Shown here in pieces: positions 23,095-34,530 of a stretch of 64,000 nucleotides of DNA; position 1 is the stretch's first letter, and the number at the start of each line of letters is the position of its first letter. The notes beneath the pieces were generated by a model. It searched no databases and was not told the origin of the DNA. It saw nothing but the letters and a program-made list of their open reading frames with translations. The translations under genes and the position numbers were made by a program. The DNA comes from Taudactylus pleione (Eukaryota > Chordata > Amphibia > Anura > Myobatrachidae): the NCBI GenBank assembly GCA_031769625.1, contig JAUIMM010000534.1, forward strand, positions 12,787,001-12,851,000, in the 5' to 3' direction.

Positions 23095-23766
23095 TTAGTA
23101 AAAACATGAGAATGACAGTTGCTCATTGAGTCCAAATGGGGAAACAGTGTTCATTTTGTGGATCCAAGAAGTTTCCAATTGGAGAAGTCTCTTCTCTCTA
23201 TCACCCCCTCTCTTGTTTGGAGGGATATGGTCAATAATTTTGTACACTAAGGTAGATAAAGAGTGGCGTAAGGTCTTGAAATTACGTGCCACAGGTTGGT
23301 CCACATCTTTTCCTTCCAACGATTGTCTTATCGCAGTACAGTGTTGGGCCATTCAAATACGTGCTGTGCAGGTGGTTTTACCTATATAGACAAGTCCACA
23401 AGGGCAACGGATCATGTAGATGATATATTTTGTGGTACAAGACAGGACATGTTTGATTGGTATCCATTTTCCAGAATGTGGATGTACAACATCCGGACCT
23501 GTTTCCAAATAGCTACAAGTAGAACAGCCAGTACAACGGTAGCATCCTGGTTTTTTGGTTAGGAAATGTTCAGTATTTGAGGTCCCACAACTGACATCAT
23601 TGTGGACCAACCAGTCCTTTAAATTTCTTCCGTGCTTATAGCCAATCATAATTTTGGAGTTGATTAAGGGTTTTATAGTATTATCCGTATTGGCAATTGG
23701 CCATAAGCGTTTAGAGGTACTGTTGATGAACTTACTGGCCACGTTATGTTGATTAACAAATACCAT
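23095..23766 (-). pseudogene. Penelope-like RT C-terminus plus GIY-YIG endonuclease, left copy
   Basis: Residues run from the RT thumb region (NQHNVASKFINSTSKR...) through a Cys-rich linker (CYRCTGCSTCSYLE) to the GIY-YIG core YIIYMIRCPCGLVYIGKT and the C-terminal helix. One in-frame stop (TGA, where the right copy has CGA) lies just after GKTTCTARI at about 23353. The enzyme would nick DNA to prime reverse transcription of the element. 5' part absent. Confidence 0.85.
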
Positions 23767-23927
23767 AGTCTTGGTGTTCCTGGATGTGTTGTCAGTTGGA
23801 CTGGTGACTTGTTAAGTAGATGCTATAGCTCTCTGTTTGGCCCGAAGAAGATCCCTTTGTCTGTATCCTCGTTGTAAAAATTTGTCAATCATATTGTCAA
23901 TTTCAATTATTGCCAGATCAGGGTCAC

Positions 23928-23945
23928 GAGCCATTAGGATTACCA
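23928..23945. other. 18-nt centre of the Penelope inverted pair
   Basis: The arms meet here: GATCAGGGTCAC ends at 23927 and its inverse GTGACCCTGATC starts at 23946. The 18-nt spacer between them has no partner. Confidence 0.9.
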
Positions 23946-23958
23946 GTGACCCTGATCT

Positions 23959-24638
23959 AGCAATAATGGTATTTGTTAATCAACATAACGTGGCCAGTAA
24001 GTTCATCAACAGTACCTCTAAACGCTTATGGCCAATTGCCAATACGGATAATACTATAAAACCCTTAATCAACTCCAAAATTATGATTGGCTATAAGCAC
24101 GGAAGAAATTTAAAGGACTGGTTGGTCCACAATGATGTCAGTTGTGGGACCTCAAATACTGAACATTTCCTATCCAAAAAAACCAGGATGCTACCGTTGT
24201 ACTGGCTGTTCTACTTGTAGCTATTTGGAAACAGGTCCGGATGTTGTACATCCACATTCTGGAAAATGGATACCAATCAAACATGTCCTGTCTTGTACCA
24301 CAAAATATATCATCTACATGATCCGTTGCCATTGTGGACTTGTCTATATAGGCAAAACCACCTGCACAGCACGTATTCGAATGGCCCAACACCGTACTGC
24401 GATAAGACAATCGTTGGAAGGAAAAGATGTGGACCAACCTGTGGCATGTCATTTCAAGACCTTACGCCACTCTTTATCCACCTTAGTGTACAAAATTATT
24501 GACCATATCCCTCCAAACAAGAGAGGGGGTGATAGAGAGAAGAGACTTCTCCAATTGGAAACTTCTTGGATCCACAAAATGAACACTGTTTCCCCATTTG
24601 GACTCAATGAGCAACTGTCATTCTCATGTTTTTACTAA
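23959..24638 (+). pseudogene. Penelope-like RT C-terminus plus GIY-YIG endonuclease, right copy
   Basis: Same order as the left copy: RT thumb, Cys-rich linker, then YIIYMIRCHCGLVYIGKT and a C-terminal region ending at TAA 24636-24638. Here the GIY-YIG reading frame is free of stops but a frameshift in the A-run at about 24177-24183 separates it from the RT part. The two copies thus carry different inactivating changes. Confidence 0.85.
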
Positions 24639-24906
24639 AGTGTGGGTTATTTCTTATTGGAACAGCTGGACATTATTTACACACACACTGGGTATATTTT
24701 ACCCTTCCATCATTTCACAGGATATCATATTATTATCCTGTGTTATGCCTTTGTTTTTTTTCTTTCCCATTTTTTTTCTTTCTTTTCCCTTTGTCATTCC
24801 ATCCTTCCATTCCTGGTGGATGTTCTTTGTCTCATCAGGCCCTAAGTGCTTTACCTATATTCTTGATAATAAATGCCTGATTACAGTCATTCTATACTGG
24901 ACATGC

Positions 24907-24993
24907 CTTATACCGTCTGATCTTTGAAGCTAAGCAGTGTAGGCCAGGCTAGTACTTGGACGGGAGACCTCCTCGGAATACCTGGTACTGTAA
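24907..24993 (+). ncRNA. 5S rRNA-like sequence inside the right Penelope-like copy
   Basis: Same 5S-derived stretch as at 22732-22820: CCGTCTGATCTTTGAAGCTA, AGTACTTGGACGGGAGACCT and AATACCTGGTACTGTAAG. Its presence in both arms shows it was part of the element before the inversion or was copied with it. Confidence 0.8.
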
Positions 24994-26115
24994 GATGGCA
25001 ACATCCATGGTTATATTTTGAGAATTCACATCCACATTTCTATTCTGCTGTTCCCCTCATTTCCCTATGTTGGTTATACTTTCAATTTATTTCTTGACCT
25101 GTTACCTTTAACAGCTCTGCATTGTATTGATGATGACTTCCAACAGTAGTTACATTGAATTTTAGTTTTGTCTAATAAGGTTTTCTGATGTCTCCATTGC
25201 TGCCCGTGATTCAGCATGCATACTGATGTGCCATTATATATTGATATATCTAACACTGTAATGTCTCATATATTTTACCATGTACACACATATAAGTGTG
25301 GCAGGCAGCATGATCTTAAGAGCATCACTTACCATCCATTTGTTATTTTATATATTGCATTCATGGGGACATTAGCTTCCTATCCTGCCTTTTCACAGCT
25401 CATGTTTTTGTATTCAATTGTTCATTTTTCATTTGTTATTTTTATGATTTAATTTCTATGTCATTTTAGTGTATGCAGCACAGGCTGCATACTTGGGTTT
25501 GGTATCTGCACATAATTGTTTCCTTATTCATCATGTATTATTTATTTGTTGTCCATATTGTGTGATGCCCATATTCCCTGCACGGCACCTCCGTGTATTT
25601 CGCAACATTTCTTTTTTATCATCTATTAGACACCAGTCTATACTCTCATCATCTAAATTTATGCGCAGCACGCCTATTATTACATTTTGTTACATTGCAT
25701 TCATTCACTGCCTGGAGATACATATATTTCTTTATCCCACACAGCGCTTGCATGTTACTGGGTTGCCATGGTGACCCACACAGACATCCAACGCTTGCGT
25801 GAGCCATGTGATGACACGTGACCACCCATTAGAGCCGGGTTGCCTCAGTAACCATTATGCAGCACCTGGAGCTCCAGACAGCCGTGTCAGCATGGCGGCG
25901 CCGGTCCCGCCTCTATGACGTCTGTCAACAGGCGGGCGGCAGGGCAATCAGGCATGGACATTATGGGATCTCACTGGGTATTTAGGTAAGATGTGTTGTT
26001 GTTCACAGTTGTTCTTGATAAAAGTCACACCGACTGAAACGTTGGATGCTGATCCTTTGAAATCATGAGTCTCATTTATTTCAAGTCCTGTGAGTGCCGC
26101 TGTTCTCCTTTGTAT

Positions 26116-26179
26116 ATTTGGTTCATGTACCATTAGAGGGCACCCAGGCAGGTACTGATTATATCGTGGAGTGCCGGCG

Positions 26180-26228
<49 letters not shown>

Positions 26229-26639
26229 TATCATCCCTTACTAACATTTTTAAACTGCAATGCAATGTGTTATGGGCAGTGAGCTTCACTCTCAAACAGG
26301 GTGGAGACCCCCTGCCGATTGCTGGTGCCATCCTGTCTGAGAGTGAGTTTAAAAGCTTTCTTCTGCCTAATTAGGATACCTGTGTCAGTTCTTTTCAAGC
26401 AGATTTCTTACCATTGTTCATTCAGTCAAATTCAAGTGTCTGGGCCATATTAAAATTGCCACAGCTATACCTGTCCACATGTGGGGTCTTTCCATTTACA
26501 TGCAAAAACACCCACAGTTCCTGGTGTATTGTCTTTTCTAATTTCTTTTCTCAGGAAGCTGTTTTTTCTAGTTGTTTTGGTATTTTTCTATGCAAGGTTG
26601 TCCCCAGAATGGGCCTGTCATGGCTTCTAAAAGGATTAC
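26116..26639. other. Unassigned DNA with a (TA)n tract
   Basis: A (TA)n run lies at about 26189-26230. The rest shows no gene. It may include the diverged distal part of the retroviral LTR that starts at 26824 on the minus strand, but I could not align it. Confidence 0.5.
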
Positions 26640-26824
26640 CAAAAACATTGCCATCTGTACTTAGCTCGTGAGTTGTAACTTAAAATATCGCTGGATGGCC
26701 ATTCGCAAATTGGCGTCGCGCAGATTCTTATTTTTAAGATGGAGTCTGGTTTCCATTCGCAAGATGGCGTCACTCCAAGCTAATTTACACTGATTCTGTC
26801 TCAGCCACTAAACCAGCTTTGACA
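26640..26824 (-). repeat. Start of the 3' LTR of the minus-strand retrovirus
   Basis: The minus strand begins TGTCAAAGCTGG at 26824 and follows the 5' LTR of the plus copy (TGTTGAAGCTGG...GCGACGCCATCTTGCGA) until about 26640, after which the match is lost. A purine-rich tract (AAAGGGTGGAC) sits immediately before it, as expected for plus-strand priming. Confidence 0.75.
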
Positions 26825-27154
26825 GTCCACCCTTTGATAGCAAACAACATGCTATCATACTCTGATTTTAAAATAAATTTTAGGCTTGCATATGGGGTAT
26901 TATTTTAATGTTATTTTATGGGATGGCACAAGGTGCTTTCAATCCATCTATAATGGGTCTCTAGGAGGGAACATAAAACTACCATTATACGCACACCGCG
27001 GATCTTGGGAGATCATGGGAAAGATGTGGGGATGCACAAGTCCTATAAAGGAAGTTTTGGAGGGGAATAAAGACTTATAATAATTTAAGATGTTTAAATG
27101 AGAAAAAAAATAAAATTTTAATAATACATTTTACACATTTCTAAATATAATACA

Positions 27155-28943
27155 TTATATGATGGTATTTCCTAGTTCAGTGTTGTAATGCAGTTCTACA
27201 TTTACCTCAGTATTCATATGGGCACTACTAACCACCATCATAATTTCGTTCTTCCGATTTACTTTATTTTTACATTTTCCACACTTGACACATATGCCAA
27301 TTACTATGATGACAACCAGTATAAGGATCAGGAGTTTGCCTATGCTGGCGATCATTTCCTGGACCCACTCCCCTAGACCTGAGGACCACTTCGCTGGGTT
27401 CAACCATGAAACCCATTTCTCTACCTTCTCCTCTACTTCAGCCACTGAAGCATTATGATTCTTTCGACATTCCCATTTTAGCTGCAGAATTTCATCCATC
27501 TTCCGGTCTATCACCTCCTTGGGGTCGCTGGTATCATTGGTGACATAGGTGCAACACTTCACTCCAAATTGGGTGGCCAAAGTTACGCAGTACCCTCCCG
27601 TGACAGCAGTTAAATAATTTAACACTAGCCTGTGTTGCACCAGTTCTATCTTATATGCTTGCAATTCCCTACCTGTATACCTGAAGGTGTCATCATACAT
27701 CTTGGTGATATTATCTATCAATTTAGCAAGGTCCTGAATACATCCAAAATTGAATGTACCCCGAGCGATCCTGGAGGGATCCAGTGCTACTAAAACTTGA
27801 AATCCAGTTGTCTCACTAATTAACTGAGTGGCTTTATGCATGTCACCAGGTATCATATTTCTTTTGACTCTGTGTTCATACTGCGTGAGAAAATATGGTG
27901 ATGGTGTGTTTTTATGAATACCAAGCATTTCAACATGTGTGAGGGTCATAACCTCTGGGACTACTCTTCCCAGGTAACACAAACCTTTGGAACTCAGGGA
28001 GAGCCACTTATACGCTTTTCTTCCACATATAAAATATACATTATCAGGGAGAACATAAGGAATAGTATGCATAATTATCATTAAACACATTTCCCTTGCA
28101 AATAATCCTATCTCAGGTTCTCATTTGGGACATGTAAGCTTTTGGTTGTATTATCTTAGCACAATATCCATTTGGTACCTTACCAATAATTTCTTTGGTG
28201 GAACTTAATGTATACCGATACCTAAAGTTTCTCCCATTAGATCTAATTGAGCGTAACAGATCATGATTCATAGGCTTATTATCAGCTCTCAGTGAGAAGG
28301 TCATCATCTGATTATTCCCCGTCACTTCCCAACTCCCTGGTTTATTGGGGTTGGTTATGTTTAAACACAAAAGTAATCTATCTACTTGGAATTGATAGAG
28401 TTTGAAATGAGGTGGTTTGGATGAGAGGAATTTTCCATCCAGCATTTTCCCTTTTTGCAATTCTAAAATTTACGTAATATTCAGCGGAAATGGCACTAAC
28501 CCTACATTATGCTGACCCTGTGGCACGTGTGAGCACACCCAACAATCAGTCTGATTTAATACTTTGCCTACCATGCTATGATAATCCTCTAAAGGATACC
28601 CACTCCAGTACGGGTTATATATAGGCTGGCACCGTTGGATACAGTTCTCATCAACTAGGGACCCACAAAGCTCACAAATACAGGAATCTTTAGACGATAA
28701 ACCTCCACACCGTCCCCGAGTATCCGGAATAGCAGCTCTCTTAACAATTACAGTACTAAGATTAGTCAGACACTCCCTTGATTGGCATAGCACTCCTCCT
28801 CCTGACTCCACTCCATCAGCACTGCCATCAGCTCCCATCTCCTCTATCGGTCCCCCGTCACAGAAACCGGAAATTCCCGGACCAACCAGAATGGTGAAAA
28901 CTCTGTAAGAGAATATGAAAATGAACACAGCAGGCCACAACAA
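27155..28943 (-). pseudogene. env: Retroviral env, minus-strand copy
   Basis: Three successive open stretches (28943-28470, 28460-28113, 28090-27155) cover a surface and transmembrane envelope protein. The first two share a frame and are separated by one stop near 28468; a frameshift near 28100 leads to the third. The surface part is Cys-rich (CWVC near residue 145 fits the gammaretrovirus-type CXXC). The transmembrane part has a paired-Cys motif (GVKCC) and a long hydrophobic anchor followed by a short basic tail. The damage is lighter than in the plus copy but the gene is not intact. Confidence 0.8.
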
Positions 28944-29022
28944 AGATCTGCAAATTTCTTTTAGTTCAGGTATCTCACTACAACCTTTTAATCCTCCCTG
29001 AACAAGCTCGCGATTGACAGGT

Positions 29023-29465
29023 CTACGTTATCAGCCTTGTCTCCGCCTTGTTTCTCCACCAGTTGGTTGACCTTTTTGCAGTGAGTGGAATGGACCCAGG
29101 TATCTCTCGGCCACCTTCAGCAACACCTGATACGGACCTTCCCACCGATCTACCGGACAACCTGAGCGTAAGAAATATTGGATCATAACAAATTCTCCAG
29201 GTTTGACATAATGACAATTTGCTTCTGGCATATCAGGTGACAACAATTTCAGTTTCTGCTGCTGCTGTTTTAACTGCTTAATCATTGATATAAGATACTG
29301 TACAGTTGCCTCGTTGTTACCTTTCGAATCTTCCTGCGGACTTATAATCAAATGAGGTTGTCTACCAAACAGTATTTCAAAGGGGGACAGATTTAGAGGG
29401 GGCCTGGGGGTGGTCCTGGTGCTACTATTACTCATCAACTTACACATGCTTCTGGATGACCACAC
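29023..29465 (-). pseudogene. pol: C-terminal integrase fragment of the minus-strand retrovirus
   Basis: The frame holds the stretch from PPLNLSPFEILFGRQP to WEGPYQVLLKV, the C-terminal DNA-binding part of a gammaretrovirus-like integrase. A Gln-rich segment (KQQQQKLKL) lies between. The catalytic core is deleted, and the 3' end is frameshifted near 29100. Confidence 0.8.
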
Positions 29466-29546
29466 CTGTGAAATGAGTATCCCTATACTCTAGGGATACT
29501 GTATCTGCATACAACCTTCTGTACAATTAAACCCTGTTATTAATAG

Positions 29547-29940
29547 CTACTGCTCTAGGTAGTGTCTCAGCCCCTGGTTTTGGACAGTTTCCCAAGTACT
29601 TGACCTTAGCCTGCCAAGGCTGCAATTTGTCCTTAGCAACCTTGTGTCCTGTGTGTGAGAGATGAAGCACAACAGTTTAGTATCATTTAAACATGGTATA
29701 AATGAAACAGAACATAACAATAAATCGTCCACATATTGAATTAGAACAGACCCATTGGCAGGTTGAAAAGATTGTAAATAGTCATATAAGGCCTGGGAGA
29801 AGATACTGGGGTTGTCTATGAACCCATGGGACACTCGTGTCCATGTGTAGTGTACACCTCCCCATATGTGAAAGCAAAAAGATACTGACAGTCAGGGTGT
29901 TAGGTCACAGGGAAGAAAGCAGAACAGAGATTGGGTATCA
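29547..29940 (-). pseudogene. pol: Reverse transcriptase palm fragment of the minus-strand retrovirus
   Basis: The open part (29834-29547) carries the SPSIFSQALYDYLQ-type helix and the YVDDLL catalytic motif, followed by a short connection. The finger region and protease are missing, and a frameshift separates the part above 29834. Confidence 0.75.
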
Positions 29941-30119
29941 GTTACATCAATTACCATTACCGGTTTTCCCTAGTACTTCCCGTCAACCTGTCTATCTGTA
30001 GACCACAGGTATGACCCGACTTCTAGCGTTGGCTCCCACTCTCCAATAAAGCATTAACGGCCACAATTGGAGCTGGTGCCTGTTGGAGGTTTCCTTTATT
30101 TTGTGTATAACCCTTATGA

Positions 30120-30935
30120 GGATATCCAGGGACTCCCTGGTTTGGATGTCCTACCCTTTTTGCCGTACAGTTTTTACTTACATGTCCTAGCTGGTTGCAG
30201 TTATAACACTTTCATGGATTGGATGAAGAAAAGGATTGTTGGGTAGGTTGAGCAGGAGAGAAAGGTGGTGAGTATGGGCAAGGATATGGAGGAAAAGGAT
30301 ATTGTGGGGTGTATGAAGTTTGTGGGAAGTATGAGACCTGTGGTTGTGTATGATAAGTGGGGTAGGGCTGTATTTGCTGTGGTGTGGGATTAGTGGGTGC
30401 AGGTGTGTCGGTTGGCTGTGATGTTACCGTCATTCCTTCTAGAGCTTGAATACTGACAGCCATTAGTTTCTCGCTCTAGGTCTCTCTTTTTAGAGATGTT
30501 TTTGTCATGTTCTATGGTGGATTCTATGAGGGTATCTATTGTGACTCCCCTCCAGCCATGCTGTAAGGTCTGAACCCGGGTCTTTAGGTTCTCTTTAAGG
30601 CCATCCATGAGTATGGTGACAATCATTCCCCTGTGGTGAGTGCTATCTTTAATATCTTCTAACCCAGTGTACTGGGTGATAGCCTGCAGAGCCCAGTCAC
30701 AATAATCTTCTGCAGATTCACTCTCTTTTTAGACATTATTCAGTACATCTTTATCAAAACTACCAATTCTGGGAAACGGCCTAACACTCTTCATCGTTAT
30801 CTTAAACCATACATCACAATACCTTATTGCATAAGCACCATACATAGTATGCATAATACGACAGGCCGATCCAAGCGGCACTTCCATTAGCTGCACATCA
30901 TTGTCTAACATTTCTATTGTTTGCGTGGCTCCCAT
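30120..30935 (-). pseudogene. gag: gag fragments of the minus-strand retrovirus
   Basis: The N-terminal piece (30935-30729) starts MGATQT, a likely myristoylation signal, and matches the matrix start of the plus copy. It is joined by a deletion to the C-terminal piece (30626-30212), which includes a helical segment, a Pro/Tyr-rich linker and, degraded by mutation near 30200, the nucleocapsid zinc knuckle. Confidence 0.75.
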
Positions 30936-31936
30936 CTTGGGACAACTACTACGTTTTTCTATAAAGATTTAAACTGGTGAAAGACAGTCAAGATACTTTC
31001 ACTTACCTGCGGACGCCTCTAAAAGAGGGTGTATCCACGAACCCTATGAAGGAACTCTAGACACCTCCACTCACCTATGGAAGAAAGCTGCTTCCATGCA
31101 GAAATCCCTTTTTGATTACTTTCCAACTGCTAGGGGGCAATAAATACCCTTTGTTTTCCAGTTGATTTCATCCACTCTCTCACCAGTTCACAATCACAGT
31201 TTATCCCAAAACTATGCGGTTCAATTATAGTGCTCAAATAAGCCTAACAGATCACACACACTGATTACTGAATACTATTATCACACTGGGAGCCAAACCC
31301 TAACAAAAATAAAAACCTACACACATGCCTTGTATAAAGTAAATGGTAAGCTGCTACCGAGTTACTAGGCCAACTCCTGCGCCCAGCACTTAAGGGTTCT
31401 ATGATACCCTTAACATTTAGGTCCCGTGTTACACCCTAAACATATACTCACAGTTCCACACTTTTTTCCTGCACAGAAAAAAAACGTTAACCCAGTTATT
31501 GCCAACAATTGATAATGTAAACTCATCGGCTTTGTTTAAACACGTGGTAGAACAACCGGAAATACATACACGCTATTGTGCGACTAGTCGCCTACAAAAT
31601 AATGCGACTACTACACAACCATATGACTTACCCTTAGCTGCATACGCAAAAGTGCGTCTCTCCTGTGCGCAAAAATGCGACTCAGTCGTGTACGCAATAC
31701 TGCGGCACCCTTTTTAGCATGAAATTCTATCAACAAAGGAAAACAAACTTTTTCCTTTCTTGTCCCTGGATTCTAGTCAGCGTACCTTGACTCACACGAT
31801 AATGGGTAGCGATTTCTCAGCATCAAGTGGTTGCAGGTAAACTGCGTGTGGCCACACTCCACCCTTTGGTGAGAGATCGATAACCGTATGTTTATCGTGT
31901 GAATAGGTATGTGACCTCACTCAACGAGCCCCCATC
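30936..31936 (-). other. Retroviral leader with tRNA-Pro primer binding site
   Basis: The minus strand reads TGGGGGCTCGTTG at 31934-31922, the start of the classic tRNA-Pro primer site, two bases after the LTR end. The rest, about 1 kb down to the gag start at 30935, is non-coding leader with homology to 52078-52909. Confidence 0.8.
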
Positions 31937-32030
31937 TAAGGATACTGAATTTAAACCTCTGTACGCTCCTGCCTATACCTTCTAAAACCTGCCTATACCT
32001 TCTAAAATTGACGCTATTTGCGTACGCACT
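31937..32030 (-). repeat. Remnant of the 5' LTR (U5 end) of the minus-strand retrovirus
   Basis: The last ~94 bp of the LTR, including two AGAAGGTATAGGCAGG units also found in the plus copy. It stops abruptly at 32030, exactly where homology to copy B (12151) begins, so the LTR was cut at the segment boundary. Confidence 0.8.
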
Positions 32031-32110
32031 ACATGGGAAACACTGATCTAGTAAATAGTGAGCCAGTTTCAGTTTGTACATATCTGATTTATTTTATAAA
32101 AGGTCAGAGA

Positions 32111-32410
32111 GCCCTATGGGTGGTGAAAAGGTGTGCTAGGCATGCTTAAATTAGCCACTGCAATGCCATACGCAGCCTGAGGTCTCATGGCGTGCGATGA
32201 GTTAGCAATTTCTGAGTAAAGTCTGACCTTGTGCAAGTGTGCGTGAGGCTGCATGGTATTCAATTGTACCGATGTTTGTAATGTAAAGTGGGTGTTCCTG
32301 TGTAGTGCTGCGATGGCATAGCGATCGCAATGGATTAGCATACTATAGCAGTTGAACTGCGTGCGTAATCGCTATTGCAATTGCAGTTGTGGTCCGTAGT
32401 GAATCAGGCC
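32111..32410. mobile_element. Right half of the shared Harbinger-type MITE in copy C
   Basis: Equivalent to the right part of 12413-12931; ends GTAGTGAATCAGGCC followed by ATA. The left half is lost in the copy C deletion, with a join at about 32140. Confidence 0.75.
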
Positions 32411-32419
32411 ATATGATAG

Positions 32420-32970
32420 GTAATGAAAGGACTCACAATAATGTCATAGAGTTGACCAAAGTAGTGAAAAGAGTGAATAGAGAAATCTTGGTTATGATAA
32501 CCCAGATAAGGTTGGCGAAATATGTAGAAAACATTTAATGGACAATACAACATGAAACATGTATAATAAAAAACACTAGATATTATGATGTTAATTGTAT
32601 CCAATGGAAAATGTCAAAACAGATTTAGTAATACCCTAATTGGACTGTAACAGCAAATTAGAAAGATAGAAAATAAGGGGTACCAGATTCAAAACCAGGC
32701 TCTGCTGCTTCTTTCACACTTCAAAGAGTGGAGGAATAGGAGTGAGAGATCTCCTAGTATTGTAACCCCTAGATTAAATAGTCAACAATGGTCCATGTTA
32801 TAGCCAGATCACTACTGCTTGCTGTCATTCCACAATGGTATTGGACAACAGTGGATTGAAATAGTAGGTAAAGATGTGGGCCACCGGGAACATAAATGAG
32901 TAAATAATCATGGAAATATATAACCTGAATTCAGGTAAAAGATATCCAATAAAGAAATGTTGATAATTAT
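32420..32970. other. Extra ~550 bp present only in copy C
   Basis: It interrupts the B-C alignment between GATAGGTA and TTCTGAAGAGAAAT. No inverted ends, target duplication or coding sequence is evident. It could be an insertion in C or a deletion in B. Confidence 0.5.
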
Positions 32971-33459
32971 TTCCCTTATTCTGAAGAGAAATGTAAAAAT
33001 CTAATAAATGGAAATGTATTTAAGCCTTGTAAATTCAAACTTTTATTCCATAATATGAAATATTGTTGTGTCTATGGCATATTATAATAATGTATACTTG
33101 TAAACAATTATCTACTGCAGAAATGTGGAACTACAGTAGGTTAATAAAAAAATATTTTTTTAGCCACTTGCCAAATGAGCTGACATTATTTGTAATGGAG
33201 AAAGTCTGTGCCTTTTAAATTTTTCTAATGAACACCAAAACTGAGACCACATGTACTGTACCCATGCAGTACTTACACAGCATGAAAGGTTGAATCAGGC
33301 AGCAGATAACAGGGGTGAAGCTAGGTTTTCTGTCACTTGGGGCAAAAGACTCATCTTGGCACCCACCTCCCTTGCCCCATCCCGGGAGATAGTAGTCACC
33401 CTCTAAATATGTGACCACCATGTAATACCTAGTAGGTACAGGCTGGTTCACCATCGGCT

Positions 33460-33765
33460 TTGCCTCTGTGTCTCTCCAGCCCTATCCCCTTATCTCTCTA
33501 GCCTTATCCCACCCTATATCTCTCAGCCTCACCCACGCTCTGTGTCTCCCACATCCTCATCATCACTGTGTCTCTCAGGCCCATATCCATGCATCTCTCA
33601 TCCCCACCCTGTGTCTCTCCAGCACATCCTCCTTTGTCTCTCCAGAATATCCCTTTGTCTTTTCAGCAAATCCCACACTGTCTCCCCCCATGTCTTTAGC
33701 ACCATCCCCTCATGTTTCTCTGCATCGCCAGCCTCATCTACCCCCATGTCATTGCATTACAACCC
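33460..33765. repeat. CT-rich simple sequence, copy C
   Basis: Counterpart of 13470-13765, with small indels in TCTCTCCAG-type units. Confidence 0.7.
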
Positions 33766-34530
33766 CCAAAACAAATCAAAATCAGCTGCTTATTTTATTC
33801 TATGTACTGCTCCTTGTAATGAAAAGGAAATTCTGTGATGTGACATTGTAGTGGTATTCGCTCAGTAGAGGCCAGCCACAATGGAGCACAAGATATATCT
33901 ATATCAGGTATTTAATCCATGGAAATTGGATTAAGTAGAAGTAGCTCTATTAGATCCAGTTCAGTAGTGCATGCAGGGGGGATATCTAAGTACCTAGAAA
34001 CCCCCCTGCCAGGCCAATACATCCCCGCAGTGCACAAATATTCCTTGTTTTTTAAAGTGAGACAGAGAGCTTTGTCTCTGTCTCATCAGGCCGGTCTGTG
34101 AGCTCCGAATGGGCAGCTTCAGCTTGATAGCAGTCCGGCTGACAACGTGATGTTATTAAGCGGCAGTTACCATGGATAACTATAGCATTTAGCATCCAGC
34201 CGGCCTATGTGTGCATATAATTAGGCTACCTGACAGCAGTGTGGCTGACAGCGTGATGTTATTGAGCGGCAGTGACCGCGCCTAACCATAGCCTCTACCG
34301 TACCGTTGGCTAATGTATGCACGTGTTTCAGTCTATAACATTAAATTATTAATGAACAGCAGTGACCACAATTAAAGAGAGCTCAGTAGATAATTAGTGT
34401 AAATATGTTCCTATGTTTGAATATGACTACTATGTAGCTACTAATAGTTCCTTGATATGCAGCGATAGTGACTGTGATTACTGCAAGCTCGATCCACATC
34501 CAAGATACCAGTATTTGATTGATGGAAGTA

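Larger units (their letters stand above)
21611..23927 (-). mobile_element. Penelope-like element, left arm of an inverted pair, 5'-truncated
   Basis: The minus strand reads from the end of a reverse transcriptase through a zinc-binding linker and a GIY-YIG endonuclease into a 1.5-kb 3' region, ending at the (TA)n tract. It mirrors 23946-26115. The left arm retains about 140 bp (23767-23906) that the right arm lacks. The 3' region includes a 5S rRNA-like stretch. Confidence 0.85.
23946..26115 (+). mobile_element. Penelope-like element, right arm of the inverted pair, 5'-truncated
   Basis: Mirror image of the left arm, a few percent diverged. It starts with the same 22 bp as the left arm and then jumps over the 140 bp retained there, so this arm has an internal deletion. 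It ends CCTGTGAGTGCCGCTGTTCT...TTTGTATA. After it come 75 bp of other sequence and another (TA)n tract. Confidence 0.85.
26640..32030 (-). mobile_element. Endogenous retrovirus, minus strand, deletion derivative
   Basis: Same family as the plus-strand copy at 50949-61537. Reading on minus: LTR remnant (32030-31937), primer site, leader, gag start, gag end with zinc knuckle, part of RT, C-terminal integrase, env, and the start of the 3' LTR. By alignment three blocks are missing relative to the plus copy: middle of gag (about 1 kb), protease plus N-terminal RT (about 0.8 kb), and RNase H plus integrase core (about 1.9 kb). Both LTRs are incomplete. Confidence 0.9.
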
